Shown here: positions 35,886-47,870 of the stretch, piece after piece
Layout: every line of letters begins with the position of its first letter
Position numbering within the stretch: the first letter of the stretch is position 1
Assembly (NCBI RefSeq): GCF_000003815.2
Contig: NC_049981.1
Span: 12,074,483-12,138,482, forward strand
Origin: Branchiostoma floridae
Lineage: Eukaryota > Chordata > Leptocardii > Amphioxiformes > Branchiostomatidae
DNA length: 64,000 bases
Direction of reading: 5' to 3'
Position numbers and translations under genes: made by a program
The notes under the pieces: model-generated
Database searches by the model: none
Seen by the model: only the letters and a program-made list of their open reading frames with translations
What the model was told of the DNA's origin: nothing

Positions 35886-38550
35886 CTGGGCAAGGGAAAA
35901 GATACCAACAACGTAACAGCACATTATTGACGATTCATTCTATACATGTACAATGAAAGTAGGACTATCATCAGACGGAATGATGGCCACGTCTGACAAT
36001 TTCTTTCAACTACGAAATAATACATGATATTATACAGTGATTGCCAACTCTACTTTGGATTCAAAGCGGCCTCTCATATCAATTTTAGCTTCTCGTGAAT
36101 AAATAAAGATGGCTAAAAATACTTCATCAATTTTGCTTTTAGAATTTCTTTATTCCCTCGCTTAAGAAACCGTGTTGCTAATGGAGAAACATACTAATTC
36201 TACGCCTATGAACAGCTACTGTAAATGGGGAAATGTTAGCAAGGGAGATATATATCTAAACCGCTAACTTGAAACCAACACAAATATGTTTGTTCCGTAA
36301 CTACCCCATTGTGTTAACCCCGAACGTATAACTCTGTGAACATTCCATTTTCTCCCTGTAATTCCAGCGAAAATGCCCCCTGTACATTATCAGAATGATG
36401 AGTTGTAGTTAAGACCTTGTGTCTTTCCTTGCCACTTTGTGTCTGGTTCGGAAACAGAACTATGGCGTCATGGTCCACTTCCGCCATCATGGTGTCAGCC
36501 ATCGTCACACAGGTCTGAACCAAGAGAGATTTGTGAAGAAAACTTGTAAGAGAAGGACACACCAAGAGAAAACTGTTATTCTTAAGCAAGGCCACATTGA
36601 CTTAATTGTATATCCATTCGTGCATAATTACCTAATACAAATTTCCCACCGTTTCCGATAAAAAGGTTTGCCACCATTCAGTCAATCGTAAACATGAGCA
36701 TACATATATATACTGTATTGCAAACAATATCGGAGAACAAATACTAGGAGAACCAATAGCTATGAATAAAGTCTTCCAAAGTCAAAGACGTGAAAGAATA
36801 CAGTGTTCTGTGTGTTCAGTCATTTGTTTAACTTTCCTGACCACTTAGATTTCATAATAAAATTTCTTTAACGATCGCATCATGTTCGGGGTGCGCCAGC
36901 CCAGAGGATGGCAAAAATATAATCAAATCAGAATGTGTTAGAAACGTCAGTCTTATACATCGATAAATCCCAAGTTTCAAGTCAATCCATTGATTTTAAG
37001 TGACAGGGAGCTTAAGTTGTAAAGGAAAATTTACAGTCGGCAGAAACGGCAACACTGCCAGGTTACGATCTCTATACCATATCAACTATCTAAGGAACCA
37101 CCTTGTACTCCTTAATATAATAATAAGAATATTCGTCCAACGCCTAATCTATTATTAATGGTTACACTTGCAGCTGACTTTATTAGGTGCCTATCAGCTG
37201 TACCTTATTTCATAATTGGCTTATTTGTATCAACAAATTGAATCAACAAATTGAGAGATGATGCTTGGTTGGAGGTGCGAGCCGTAACAAAGCACTACCA
37301 CTAGCTACTGGAAAAGCGTTGTACTTCCCTCTAGCTTGGAATGACTGCATTGCCTTTAAGTTTAGTTTAACGGACGTATTCCAGTATGCGTACAAATGGT
37401 AATTGCTGCAACTGTTCCAAAAAGAATTATTTCAACTAGGCATGTGGCGCCCCCGAAGACTGCATACCTATACTCGTATATGCATATTTTCAAGTTGTCA
37501 TAAATCCCAGGTGACTAGTACTGTTCAATAGTAAAGAGAACCACGGTGGACAATAAGGGTCTGTACTGGTCTACATAAACCTTCCAACAACATTTCATTC
37601 ACTGAGTTTCCACACTACAAAATCATCACCAAGAAACTCTGACTCCTGTTTTGAAGTGAATAAATATAGGAACGATTGCCCGAAGTTATAAGGGAGTACC
37701 GATTGTATAGTCGGTAACAATCGGCTCCGCCTTTCGGTGTAAGATATACATGGAATATACAAGGAAATTACGCCAGTCATTGAAACCCTCACAGTCACCT
37801 ACCTGCGAACGTCCTTGCAGGATATTCTCTTTGCGCTTATGACCAGTTGATGTTGACTGTAATGGTAGCGGAGACTGGGCGGGCTCGAGCACTGGAGCTA
37901 CCGAAGACCTAATTGGCGAGGACCCGGTGGTGTCGAAACGGTAAACACCACGGCGATATGATTCGTTCCAAACCCTAAATCCTTACAGAAAACGGGTTAT
38001 TACTGCAGTACATGACACTTACAATCCCCATATCGCGGACGGCTTCCTTAATGATCCTTAATCTAATAGAGGCTCCTTTCCGGTTTTGTGAGACTCGCGT
38101 GGCTCACATGATGCGATTAAACTGGTCTGTGCCAGCTAGTCGGAGACTTTTGTTTTAGACCTGGCAAATTATGTTATTCATAATCATTACATCACCTGTC
38201 AACGCGGTAGATTAATGACTCAAGAACAAATTATATGGTCAACACTATTTCTCCATACAATGAAATGTAGTGCATATCTATGCCCCATTGGAACTAAATG
38301 CTTTATGTTCCATAAATATATATAAAAAGCTAAGAACACTATGCTATGCTTATATATAGATATATACAATTTTCATGTTTCTCGTCTTAAAGCACTTGAA
38401 AGAAATTGGTAACATTTCCTCCTTTAATTCATCCATAAAATAACGTTTCAGTACATGTCAAGAACATACGTACGAACTTTGCCATATGATCAACAGGGGA
38501 TCGATGTTATAGTCAAGATTTTGTTATTGTTCTAATGGCTAATAATTTCC
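35886..38550. other. Upstream region of the SLC22 gene; candidate first exons only
   Basis: Two stretches could supply the start of the transporter. On the minus strand an exon ending at 38023 reads ATG-GGG-ATT before GTAAGTG, in the phase needed. Around 36537-36450 an open frame starting MADTMMAEV could end at AAG/GTCTTA. A third donor, CGCAG/GTAGGT, lies at about 37802. None can be preferred from sequence alone. Otherwise this is AT-rich and non-coding. Confidence 0.35.
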
Positions 38551-38599
38551 TTGCTGTTTCTGTTGCAGAATATATTTCTGGAGGGAGGTGTCGCTAACC

Positions 38600-38760
38600 C
38601 CTCCTCGAACACGGGTTCCCGGTTAACGTCCCTTCCAAAATACAGGTGCAGCCCCAACCCAGATGCATTCCCAGGATTTGAACCGGGGTCTCGCAGTTAC
38701 CAACTGATTGGAACCAGGAGCTCAACTGCGAGTCTGGTTTAGCTACAGGGACATCCCCAG
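38600..38760 (-). mobile_element. tRNA-derived SINE, copy 1
   Basis: Read on the minus strand, it has a tRNA-like head (CCCTGTAGCTAAACCAGAC) and a B box (CCGGTTCAAATCC). It shares TTCCAATCAGTTGGTAACT, GGTTGGGGCTGCACC, GGAAGGGA and GTGTTCGAG with the plus-strand copy at 40064-40210. Confidence 0.7.
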
Positions 38761-39457
38761 AGTCAAGATTTAACAATCATTTACTTTAATTCTAAGCTGA
38801 TTGATGTCACCATTAGCGACTCTTTTAACATTCCACCTGCCCGCAATACGCGACGTCGGCGCCTCGGCTCCGGCAGTTCCGCTATTACCGTGCGAATTAG
38901 TTTATAACTAGTTTTACTAGACCCCTGGGCAACTGTCAGCGCAGCCCGGTAGTCTGTTACTGTCAACAGCTGTATTTCAATTGATGTTTCAACGGCGTGG
39001 AATCATGAAACGAACTCTTGAACTACTAGTGGTATGTGTACTAGTATGTTTTTCAATTTGAATGTTTGGTCACGAGTTTTGAGTTGAGCCAAGGTTGGAC
39101 ATACCACACTATGTGTCACCGCTGAAAAGTTTGAATCTTTGAATTTGTAGGTTCTCATAATTTCTTCTGTCCTGACCTGGTTGAGTACGACACACCTAGA
39201 GCATGGTTACATTCGTCGTACGATCGCAAACTAAGAGCATTCTTGCGACAGCCATGCATCTTGTCGTACAAAATATAAATGTCTTGAGTGTTGGCTGCAC
39301 TAGATCCTTGTCGGTGCTTAGTTCCCTCACAGTCTGCTTGAAAACACTGGCAATAAAATCGTACGACGACCTACGACTAATGCATACCCGACGTTTCGGC
39401 ATTGTATTAAAACACGAAGTATGACGTTGTAGCCAGAGGAGCAACATTGGGTCCTTA
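38761..39457. other. Intergenic; nothing recognised
   Basis: No exon or clear repeat boundary. Several CGTACGA-rich stretches (39220-39390) may belong to a larger decayed element around the MITE at 39458. Confidence 0.3.
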
Positions 39458-39679
39458 TACCCGCCTCACATTATATACGATCTTCGGACGTACTTCGCGA
39501 TCGCAGGAAGGTCGGCTGATTTTATTTTCACCCAAAACCTGTTCCCCTCACATATAAGCGAGCCTCGTGCGATGATCGCAAGATGATCGTGACAAAACCG
39601 GACGTCTTACTCACGAAAATGTCATTTAGAGCTCGTAAACTAGTCTTCCGATCGAATCGCGCGTAATGTGAGGCGGGTA
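39458..39679. mobile_element. 222-bp MITE with TTA target duplication
   Basis: The ends are TACCCGCCTCACATTA (39458-39473) and its complement (39664-39679), a perfect 16-bp inverted repeat. TTA lies directly outside both ends (39455-39457 and 39680-39682), as in PIF/Harbinger insertions. No coding capacity. Confidence 0.8.
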
Positions 39680-40063
39680 TTAAGGGTCACCCGTCCACTC
39701 AAATCTACCTAATTGTATCAATTGCGTCAATTAATGTAAAAATCAGTTTGTCAATACCTCAAGCGTTCGCGTGGCTCCAGGAGTTAGAGAACCAGCTGCA
39801 GGTAGCTCATTCACCGTGAAAGTGAAGATATTCGAATAAAGGAAATGTTCTTGTTGTAACCTATAAATCTAGATCTAACAAGTACTGATTATCTCACAAT
39901 GACTAGAAGCTTGCCCGACTGTAAACATGCTCGCAGCACAAAACTGTTGCCTGGTCTCCAGAAGTATGTTACATACACAGTCTCTTTTTGCAGAGAGGAT
40001 GAAAGAGCTTGGCTCGTAATCCGCAGCTATGATATGATTGGATACCAGGCCATAACAGTGGAA

Positions 40064-40210
40064 TGACCCTGTAGTTCAGATGGTAGCAGCCTTGCAGTCC
40101 AGCTCTTTGTTCCAATTAGTTGAGAGACTCAATCAGTTGGTAACTAAAGGCTCGGTTGGGGCTGCACCGACCTTTCGGAAGGGATGAAAAATTGGGTCTC
40201 GTGTTCGAGA
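40064..40210 (+). mobile_element. tRNA-derived SINE, copy 2
   Basis: The head ACCCTGTAGTTCAGATGGTA resembles a tRNA A-box region. It shares AGTTGGTAACT, GGTTGGGGCTGCACC, GGAAGGGAT and GTGTTCGAGAAGG with the copy at 38600-38760. The 3' end abuts the foldback element at 40217. Confidence 0.7.
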
Positions 40211-40216
40211 AGGTGC

Positions 40217-40318
40217 CTCTCCAAGCAGAGGCTGAGATATAGCAGTAGTCGGGAAATTTACTGGCGCGCTCCTCCCGACTACTACTATATCTCCGCGACT
40301 CAACCTCTGCTTGGAGAG
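40217..40318. mobile_element. Foldback element, CTCCAAGCAGAGGTTG family (copy 2)
   Basis: The arms CTCTCCAAGCAGAGG (40217 on) and CCTCTGCTTGGAGAG (to 40318) extend inward through a GAGATATAGCAGTAGTCGGGA-like arm of which most can pair, making a 102-bp near-palindrome. It sits directly after a SINE. Confidence 0.8.
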
Positions 40319-41000
40319 TACTTCAAGCACGTTAAAAGGAAAAAGGCTACCAAACCTCGCAGTAAAAAGATACGTGTATACCCTGCTTGAGAGACAGCAA
40401 GGACACTTGCTACCCTATGTGTTACTAGGCACTTCATGGGTACGAATGAACTTGAATAAACCAAGCGATATTCACTGAGAAGTGTTCTCACCTGTTAAAG
40501 AAAACGGCACAGTCTTGGCCCGTCGTCAGGTCGTCACTGTAGTGTTCTGCCCGACTGATGGCGAGTCAACACCTAGGGTAAAGCCTGTTCACCTCATATC
40601 AGGCATGGCTGCTCAAATATCACACCGCGAGGGGAGTGGCAGACAGGAAGTCAATATTTTCTGCTGTCAAAGTCGTAAAAAGGACTTCAAACATAGCTAC
40701 TTGTCTGTACATAGGACAGTATAATACCATCTTATTTGATAATTTTTGTATAACATTGTTGGAATAGGCCCACTTTATAATCACAGGAATTGTCTTCATG
40801 GCAATGATATATGGTTGGGTCATGAACTTAGAGTACTTGTAACTATACTCCAAAATCACCTGTACCCGCGTAGCGTCAACATACAAAGGGCTGAGTGCCA
40901 TGGGCGGATCCTTTACTGCAGTGGCACAACCAACCAACCATGCAACCAATCATGCAATAATACAACCAACCAACCGTGTAACCAACCATGCAATAATACA

Positions 41001-41073
41001 ACCAACCAACCAACCAACCAACCAACCAACCAACCAACCAACCAACCAACCAACCAACCAACCAACCAACCAA
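41001..41073. repeat. (AACC)n microsatellite
   Basis: An almost perfect four-base array over about 73 bp, preceded by degenerate copies from 40920. Open frames crossing it (poly W-L-V-G or poly Q-P-T-N) are artefacts. Confidence 0.97.
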
Positions 41074-41956
41074 CAATCCGTGTGTTTCCTATGCCTCCGG
41101 CACTTTTAATATTAACGAATGTCAACTCATCTTTATAACCTTTTCACCTTGGCCGACACGTGTCAAGAGCGCGGAATCATTACATTTAATTCAATTGGAA
41201 GTTTGTGCAATATACGACAAGTTACCGACCATGCAAGGAAAAAAAGCACAGGTCACATAGACGAAAACCCACAATATTGCTCTTAAGGGGAGTGTTTGCA
41301 CAGATATGCATCAGTGACACATAGATGACCCTTTAGTTTACAGTAAACAGAACGCCTTCTGAATGAACGCAGTTGTACCAGAGTGAGTGTTTTAACGAGC
41401 CAGCGTTTTCAAAAACACTATTTGCAATTTTGCCAGTGTCGGGTTGCAGCAGGTGTCCCTGAATTGTTGACCTCTCTGAGTTGACTTACCCAAGGTACGG
41501 GTTATGCTAGCGGCCATAATTAAGGGCAGGAGGGTCTCAGAAAACTGACTTTATTGAATCCCTTCATCACTTGATGTTTATGTAACTTTGCTGACTGACA
41601 TTTGCTGTGAGTAAATACATGCTGTGCTTAAAGCCAGTAACTCACTGGGCTGCGACAAATGCACCAACTTTAAAACGCAATTTCAATACATCTGCTCAAA
41701 CATAATGCATAGAACCCGTACAAAAGATCTTCATAAATTGCGAAAATAGCTTTTATAGCTCCTTGCATTATTTACACATAATAACGTTCTTTTCATTACG
41801 CAAATGGGAACATTGTATAACTGTTCACTAGGTGATGTAGTTCAATAACGTGTCAAATCTAATGTGCACCCGGCCTGTCTAGTGCCTTAGAATCTACTAA
41901 CGCGGCCCAAAGTCTTCTGCACTTCACTCTTCCATCACCATCGGAACATTTTTGCA
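41074..41956. other. Intergenic; 3' flank of the CARD-SH3-LRR gene
   Basis: No exon recognised. The right part should contain the 3' UTR of the minus-strand gene. Confidence 0.4.
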
Positions 41957-44931
41957 CTACCCAGCCATCTCATTCAGTTCTCTGTCTTCCTTGATGAACT
42001 TCTTGATGGCGCCGAACCCCTTCTGACACACGGACATGGGCGGGTAGTGTAGCGGGTTCCCCTCCACTCGGAGGTCCTGCAAACTGACCAGCCGGTCCAT
42101 GGTCTTGGGAAGCTTGCGGATGGCGTTCCCGTGCAGCCAGAGGCTCTGCAGCTTGACCAGGCCGCAGATCTCGTCCGGAATGGCGGTCAGCTTGTTCCTG
42201 TGGGCGTGCAAGGTTTCCAGCTTCTCCAGCTGTCCGATACAGGCCGGAAGTGACGTCAGGACGTTGTTATCCACGGCCAGGACCGTGAGGTAGGTGAGGT
42301 TGGCGATGGCGTCTGGAATGACCTTGAGCTTGTTGCCGTGCAGTTGCCCCACGTACAGGCGCTGGAGAGTGGTCAGGGCGCAGATCTGTTTGGGGAAGCG
42401 GGTGAACTGGTTACTGCTGGCGTCCAGAGTCGTCAGATCGCCCAGGTTGACGATGGCGTCGTCCAGACCGTTCAGGCTGTTACCGTGGATGTTCAGCGTT
42501 CGGAGGTTCCTCAGGAAGCAAACCTGTGTGTACAAACAAAGAAACATACAGACAAACAGGCGTTAGAACAAGTTATCATCACATTATGCATCAGTATCGG
42601 AATTCTGTTAAACGGTAACATTTCTAATGAAGTGTCTGGATTGTCCGGCATTTTTCGGGTCAATGACTTTGTATGATAAATATGATGATATACTTTTTCA
42701 AAAATGAATATAGGATTTCGAGAATGGCACGGTCTTAAAGAGGCATTGAAAAAAAGGGTAATTTACATATATAGCAGTAACAACACAGAAATTTCTTTTA
42801 TGGCAACTGTGTTGTTACCTCCTAGAAGAAGGTTCACCACTGAGACGAGGTACTGTTTTTGGTTGTGTGTACGCAGCTATAACTCCAGATCCTTTAGATG
42901 GATTTGAACGGATTTGTATGTTGGTATGAGTGTAGCTATACCTAGAAGTATTGTCAGTACCGCAGCATTACAGACCATAGACGACTGGTCAGCCGGAACT
43001 GGCCGTAGAATGGGGATGACCAATGACAATGACCCCTTAGGGGAGGGATATGGCGAAGAAGGAAAGAGGATACTCACTATTATTATGAGGAAATTTACAA
43101 AAGCAAAGATATCTCTCGGAGGTATTAGACATTCGATATGCTGTTGGTAAAGTCCATTGAAACGTAATGGGTCGTTGGAATGTGCTCACCGCAATGGGCA
43201 GGGTGGTAAGGTTGAGATTCTTCAGCCACAGCTTCTTCAGTTTGATGAGTTTCCCGATGTCTGACGGAAGACTGTTGAAGTCGTTCTCTCCGAGGTTCAG
43301 GTCTTCCAGCTGCGACATCTTCAGCAGAACGTCCGGGAAGGTCCGCAGCTTGTTCCTGTTGGCGTCCAGTCGAGTCAGCTCCGTCAGCTTCAACAGGTCC
43401 TCCGGTAAGGCCGTCAGCAGGTTGTCTGCGATGTAGAGGTGCTGGATCTCTGGTAGCGTGAACAGCTCGGCGGGAAGAGAGTGGAGAGCCCTGCCCTGGA
43501 GGTTGAGCGCAACCACCGCCGGATTCCCTCCCCGGTAGACCTGGTCTCGTAGAGATAGCTCCTTCCCATCGTCTGTGATCTTCAGACATGCCGGGTCCAC
43601 CCTCCCCACCCTGTCTCCACACACAACCGTCCACACGCCTGTAAATAGCTGTTCTATCACCTGAACCTCCTCCCCTCCTTCTAAGCTGAGCTGGTAGGGC
43701 CCGCTGGCTTGATGTGGCTTGACTACCTGCGCGGCTAGAGTGCGAACCAGAGGGTTAGTAGAAGGAGGACGGACAGCGAAGTCCTGTAGTTCGTACTTGA
43801 CCCTCAGCGCAGCCGAGTCGACCTTTACCGCCCGTGTTCCATGGACGACCGTCCACTGGGACCCTTCCTGGCTGGTGACCAGTACCTCGTCTCCCGGCTG
43901 CAGAAGGAAGTGTTGATCGTAGCTTCTTACAGGATTCACAGCCACGGCCAAGAAGGTGCGGATCGCAGATTTACCGGTATCTGTGAAGAACAATAAGAAA
44001 ATTACCTTACATGCGTACTTCGTAAAAAACACACGAATACCTAGCATAAAACAAATAATTTATAAGTTTAATCTTTCGCTCCAAACACAATACGATATGC
44101 ACCTAATTTTCGGCTTCTTCAGAGTGGATGACCCACCACCGCGGGCACGTGACAATAAATAGGTCAATGATGCCTTTATGGACGCAAAGTGCATTTATAT
44201 AGCTGGATGGATTGCTGTACCTGGTGGTGGATCTTCGTCCGACTCCTGCCCGTTGGTTGGCTCTTGGTCCCCGTTACTGTCTGCTGCAGGATGAAGAAGT
44301 TCCGCTAGGTGTCCCTGGTCTGTCTCCATGAGCGCCTCCGAGAACTTGGTGAGTGTGTCACCTTCGCGTGTCATCAACATCTGGAGCAGCGATCTCACCT
44401 GGTCTTCCCGTGTCTGTAGTGCCTTGATAAACAAATATGAAATAGTAAGCCGGCTACAATGATAAAAAGTTCCAAAACAAAATCGACCCCTGCAGTACCG
44501 TAGAAGGAGTACCATAGAAGGAGTACCATAGAAGGAATCCCATTATCGAACGTAAACTTTATTTTCCAGACCCCTTCCCACCTACCAAATATCATAAGGA
44601 TCCATCCACAGCTTCTCGAATTATACTGTCCATATGCCATAGAATGACGAAAGAGCACTCAAAAAACACATACTATGATACATGCGGCACCAAAAACATT
44701 ACCTTCTTAGCAAAGGTAATGATAACTACGATAGCATCTAATTAACTATGCTCTACGAATGGTTACACATACAATATATGGTGTAACATGCAAGCATACC
44801 TTTATTTCTTTCAGAGCCTTGAAGTCGAAAACACCTTTGGATGCCAGTGCGATGAAAAGATCATCGACCTGCAGTTCGTCGACAAACCGTTGGGTGTGCT
44901 TCTTCAGGACTGAGCGGTCGGCGTCATCCAT
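41957..44931 (-). CDS. CARD - SH3-like - SH3-like - LRR protein, 563 aa
   Basis: Coding exons on the minus strand are 44931-44800, 44422-44221, 43980-43190 and 42523-41957, all in phase. Residues 1-90 form a CARD split over two exons (KKHTQRFVDELQVDDLFIAL, then LQTREDQVRSLLQMLMTREG and ETDQGHLAELLHP). An acidic linker (GQESDEDPPP) follows. Residues of about 119-173 and 190-247 each look like an SH3 fold (LLQPGDEVLVTSQEGSQWTV; SLEGGEEVQVIEQLFTGVWT). From about 268 to 540 there are some eleven LRRs of the SHOC2/ROCO type (LPEDLLKLTELTRLDANRN; IPDEICGLVKLQSLWLHGN), one with a three-residue insert (LYVGQLHGN). The end is IKKFIKEDRELNEMAG. The ATG follows a CCAATGTAG acceptor, so a 5' UTR exon exists, probably ending at 45884. 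CARD suggests a signalling adaptor and LRRs a sensing or scaffold surface; the function is inferred only. Confidence 0.88.
44450..44615. repeat. Dispersed repeat, copy 2, with a 14-bp tandem insert
   Basis: Shares ordered blocks with 31795-31935. Unlike that copy it contains AGTACCRTAGAAGG three times in a row (44494-44535). Confidence 0.55.
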
Positions 44932-45096
44932 AGCGAGGTCTACATTGGAAAAGTAATTACAGGTATTTAGAAGCATGCAATGGGATCCGTGAAAAGGTAC
45001 ATGGACTGTCATAACATTGGTCCCTGTCAGACATACCGCAAATGTTCGAGGGGGAGTCCATGTCGTGGCAGATAGAAAATGGAGTGGTCTTTAATA

Positions 45097-45198
45097 CTGT
45101 AAAAGGGGAAAACGTTCGCGGTAGTTTTAAGTTCGCGGTGTAAAGTACATCGCAAAACCGCGCACATAAAACCACCGCAAACATTTCCCATTTTACAG
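45097..45198. mobile_element. Foldback element with CTGTAAAA ends and TA duplication
   Basis: The arms CTGTAAAAGGGGAAAACG and the complement of CATTTCCCATTTTACAG pair over about 30 bases with CGCGGT blocks inside. TA lies at both ends. About 102 bp. It lies between the first coding exon of the CARD-SH3-LRR gene and its putative 5' UTR exon. Confidence 0.7.
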
Positions 45199-45883
45199 TA
45201 CGTGACTACATTGTTAACGCCCAAATAACGTAAGCTGTTCGGCCGGACCAACAACTCTACAGACATGGCGGGTTTCAACTGACTATGGCGACCCCTAGCA
45301 AGAACCAAGTTCAGTATTTGTTTATAAGACAAAAACATGTACGCGTTCCTTAAATAATATGATGCTAAATATAGAAACGTTAATTACTGGTAGTAGCGAA
45401 TTGCAGGTGAACACCCTTTCCAATTTTACTCCTGGACCATTGAAAGTGTGTTTTGTATGATACTTGACTTTATTTTTTGCATGGGACGTCTTTTCATGTT
45501 GATAGGTTAACGTTTCGTCTTTGCATTTAGTCATTCCTTTTGGTGGAATCTAAATTCCCCATAAGTTTGGTTGACGTATATTCAATGGTGTTGTAACATG
45601 ACAACAAACAACACTTCCAACCCAAAATACGTCTACGAATCATTTGAGTATCAACATGGATAACTACGTACGTTCGGGAGCATACAATGGCAACGTGGTG
45701 TGTTACGCCGAATGGCGGTTATACCGGCTATATAGATACAGACGTAACATCCACTCTGCACATAGACTACAAATGACGATGTAGGATACAAAGTCAGGAA
45801 ATGTTCATTCATTACAAAGGTTCAAATCTGAATCAGACAGTGAAGACATCCTAATAAAAGACATGAGTGTTTGTTCACCTTAC

Positions 45884-45940
45884 CTCGCAAATACGACTTC
45901 CTCTATAGACTTTCTCCAGGCGCTGTTTTAGAGTTGTATA
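45884..45940 (-). promoter_or_regulatory. Candidate 5' UTR exon of the CARD-SH3-LRR gene
   Basis: On the minus strand TTGCGAG/GTAAGG is a strong donor at 45884. The next downstream acceptor on that strand is the CCAATGTAG just before the start codon. The upstream limit is unknown. Confidence 0.35.
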
Positions 45941-46408
45941 GTAATAGTGGCTTGTCGTTTAATTATTTTTCAGGAACAAATGTGTCTGTACTTAGAAACA
46001 TGTCACTTCCCTTCAAGACTATTCCATTGTAGAGGTAGGTTGATAAAATATCGTTTGAATTTCTCTCTTCTGCGAATGTAAAAGTTACCTTAATTTCCAT
46101 TCCAGACATTTTTTTTGTAGATATTATTGTATCCTCTTCAGTAAGAAGTAGACAGTGCAGTCCCTGTAATTAAAACAGTGTGGCCCCTTTTCGTAACAAA
46201 GATAAACCCACCCCTTTCCTGAAGTTTTCAATGGTATATTCATTCTGCCTTTCCCTTTAATTTGACTCGAGGGTCAGAGCGCCCACGGCAAATTCCAAGT
46301 AGATTATACACAAAGGTTCCTAAATACAGGGTGCGTCCTCTAACTAAGCTCAAGCGCTGTGTGTACTATTATTAAAGCAATGACAGACGTAGTATAGTGC
46401 ATTGCATA

Positions 46409-46770
46409 CATGCCCGTAGCCAGGATTTTGGTTGGGGGGGTTCTTCTTAGTAATTGTGGGACCATCGCACTTTGTGTAAGTCTAAGAGGCCAACTCCCTC
46501 GACATATTTTCACCGTGTCCAACACCAAAGGTGCGAGGCGTCGCAATGGAGGTCCGGGGAAAGTTTGAAATCTGGACCCTCTGAAAAGCCATTTCCTGCA
46601 CTTTCTGGGGCAAATTTTGCTGATAGACTCACTACGATTGGCTGAAATGTCTATCAGGGAAAAATGCAAATCAGTCATGCCTTTGAAAAAAAATCTTGGA
46701 CATGAAAAAGTGGTCAAACCTTCGAGCCTGAAAAAGCGGACCTTCCGAACCCCCCCTGGCTACGGGCATG
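46409..46770. mobile_element. 362-bp MITE with CATGCCCGTAGCCAGG ends
   Basis: A perfect 16-bp inverted repeat (46409-46424 and 46755-46770) with GCATA directly outside both ends (46404-46408 and 46771-46775), a 5-bp target duplication. Length and duplication size resemble the element at 513-873, although the termini differ. No transposase. An open antisense frame inside is incidental. Confidence 0.8.
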
Positions 46771-46883
46771 GCATAGTTATAGTAGCAACACTACTGGAGG
46801 AAATATGACTAATCTCTGGACGATTCCATGTTAAAGTCGTGGGGGCGGGCAGTCTAGTGGGGGAGTGTTGTGTCTGTAGACTA

Positions 46884-47018
46884 CTCTCCAAGCAGAAGTT
46901 GGTGGGGAAAATCGTGACCTTTTCCTCACATGCTGTCTTTTACTGTCAGGTGGGGACAGAAAACGACGGCATATAAGGTAAAGGTCATGATTTTCCCCAC
47001 CAACCTGTGCTTGAAGAG
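46884..47018. mobile_element. Foldback element, CTCCAAGCAGAGGTTG family (copy 3)
   Basis: The arms CTCTCCAAGCAGAAGTTGG and the complement of CCAACCTGTGCTTGAAGAG extend through GTGGGGAAAATCRTGACCTT, about 40 paired bases in total. TA flanks both sides (46882-46883 and 47019-47020), as expected for a Tc1/mariner-type target. Confidence 0.82.
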
Positions 47019-47870
47019 TATCTTTAACCTGCTTTGCAATAGACAATTGTGTTTCTGCCACCACTATGTCTCAGTATTTAGCAATTCTTAAGTTGAATTG
47101 TTTGTGATATTCACACCTTGAAATAAGTATCAATGTTACTCAACAACCTAAATCTAACTGTAATATATGGGAAAACACAACAACTACAAACCTAATACTA
47201 GTAGTTTTCTCTACTATCAATGATGCTACTCTAGAGAGTCAAAGTGAATATCTTTTTTGCTTTTATTAATCATTGATAGATTGAAATGCAGAGTTGTTGA
47301 TGTCTAAAACTAAATTTTCTTCTTATTTTGGTCCTGTCCATCTGCAGAGGAATCTGCAATAACTTAGCCTGATTTAATCGCGTTACACAGACTAGCAATA
47401 ACTGACATGCGTTGGGGTCAAAATTCACCACTGCATGGTCAATAAAGTAAAATGTACATTTAGATTGAAAATTCTCATTTGAACATTTCAACTTCATGTC
47501 ATTTTGCCCAAGCTACCTAAAATCAAAGATACTGTATAGCTAATTTTTTTTGCAGCATAATACTATTAATAGCCATCTGAGCAAATCACACTTAGTAAGA
47601 ATTATCACAAGTTGCAACAAATTAAAAGAAAAAATCTTGATGAGGACCACAGTTAGTTAGCAACCATTATGAAAGAGTGTACTTGAGTGGTAGTCTGTGT
47701 ATTTGTTAAATACATTGGATAGCAGAAAAGATTTCCTCATAGTTAACTTTATCAATCAAATGTTTAAGGTGACACACATTATTTTAGGGCATTTGCACAC
47801 TACAACCATTGTGATTCTTTCCAAAAATGATGCAGCATGGAACCCACACTCTAGTTCTAACTCTTATTAT
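47019..47870. other. Intergenic; nothing recognised
   Basis: AT-rich sequence without a supportable exon, RNA or bounded repeat. Confidence 0.35.

Noticed and set aside
36314-36595. Secure first exon of the SLC22 gene (MADTMMAEV)
   Set aside because: The donor AAG/GTCTTA is poor and another candidate at 38023 fits as well; kept only as a possibility.
40876-41138. Frames with poly W-L-V-G or N-Q-P-T repeats
   Set aside because: Translations of the AACC microsatellite.
43125-43634. 169-residue minus frame rich in R, G and P
   Set aside because: Out-of-frame shadow of the SH3/LRR exon.
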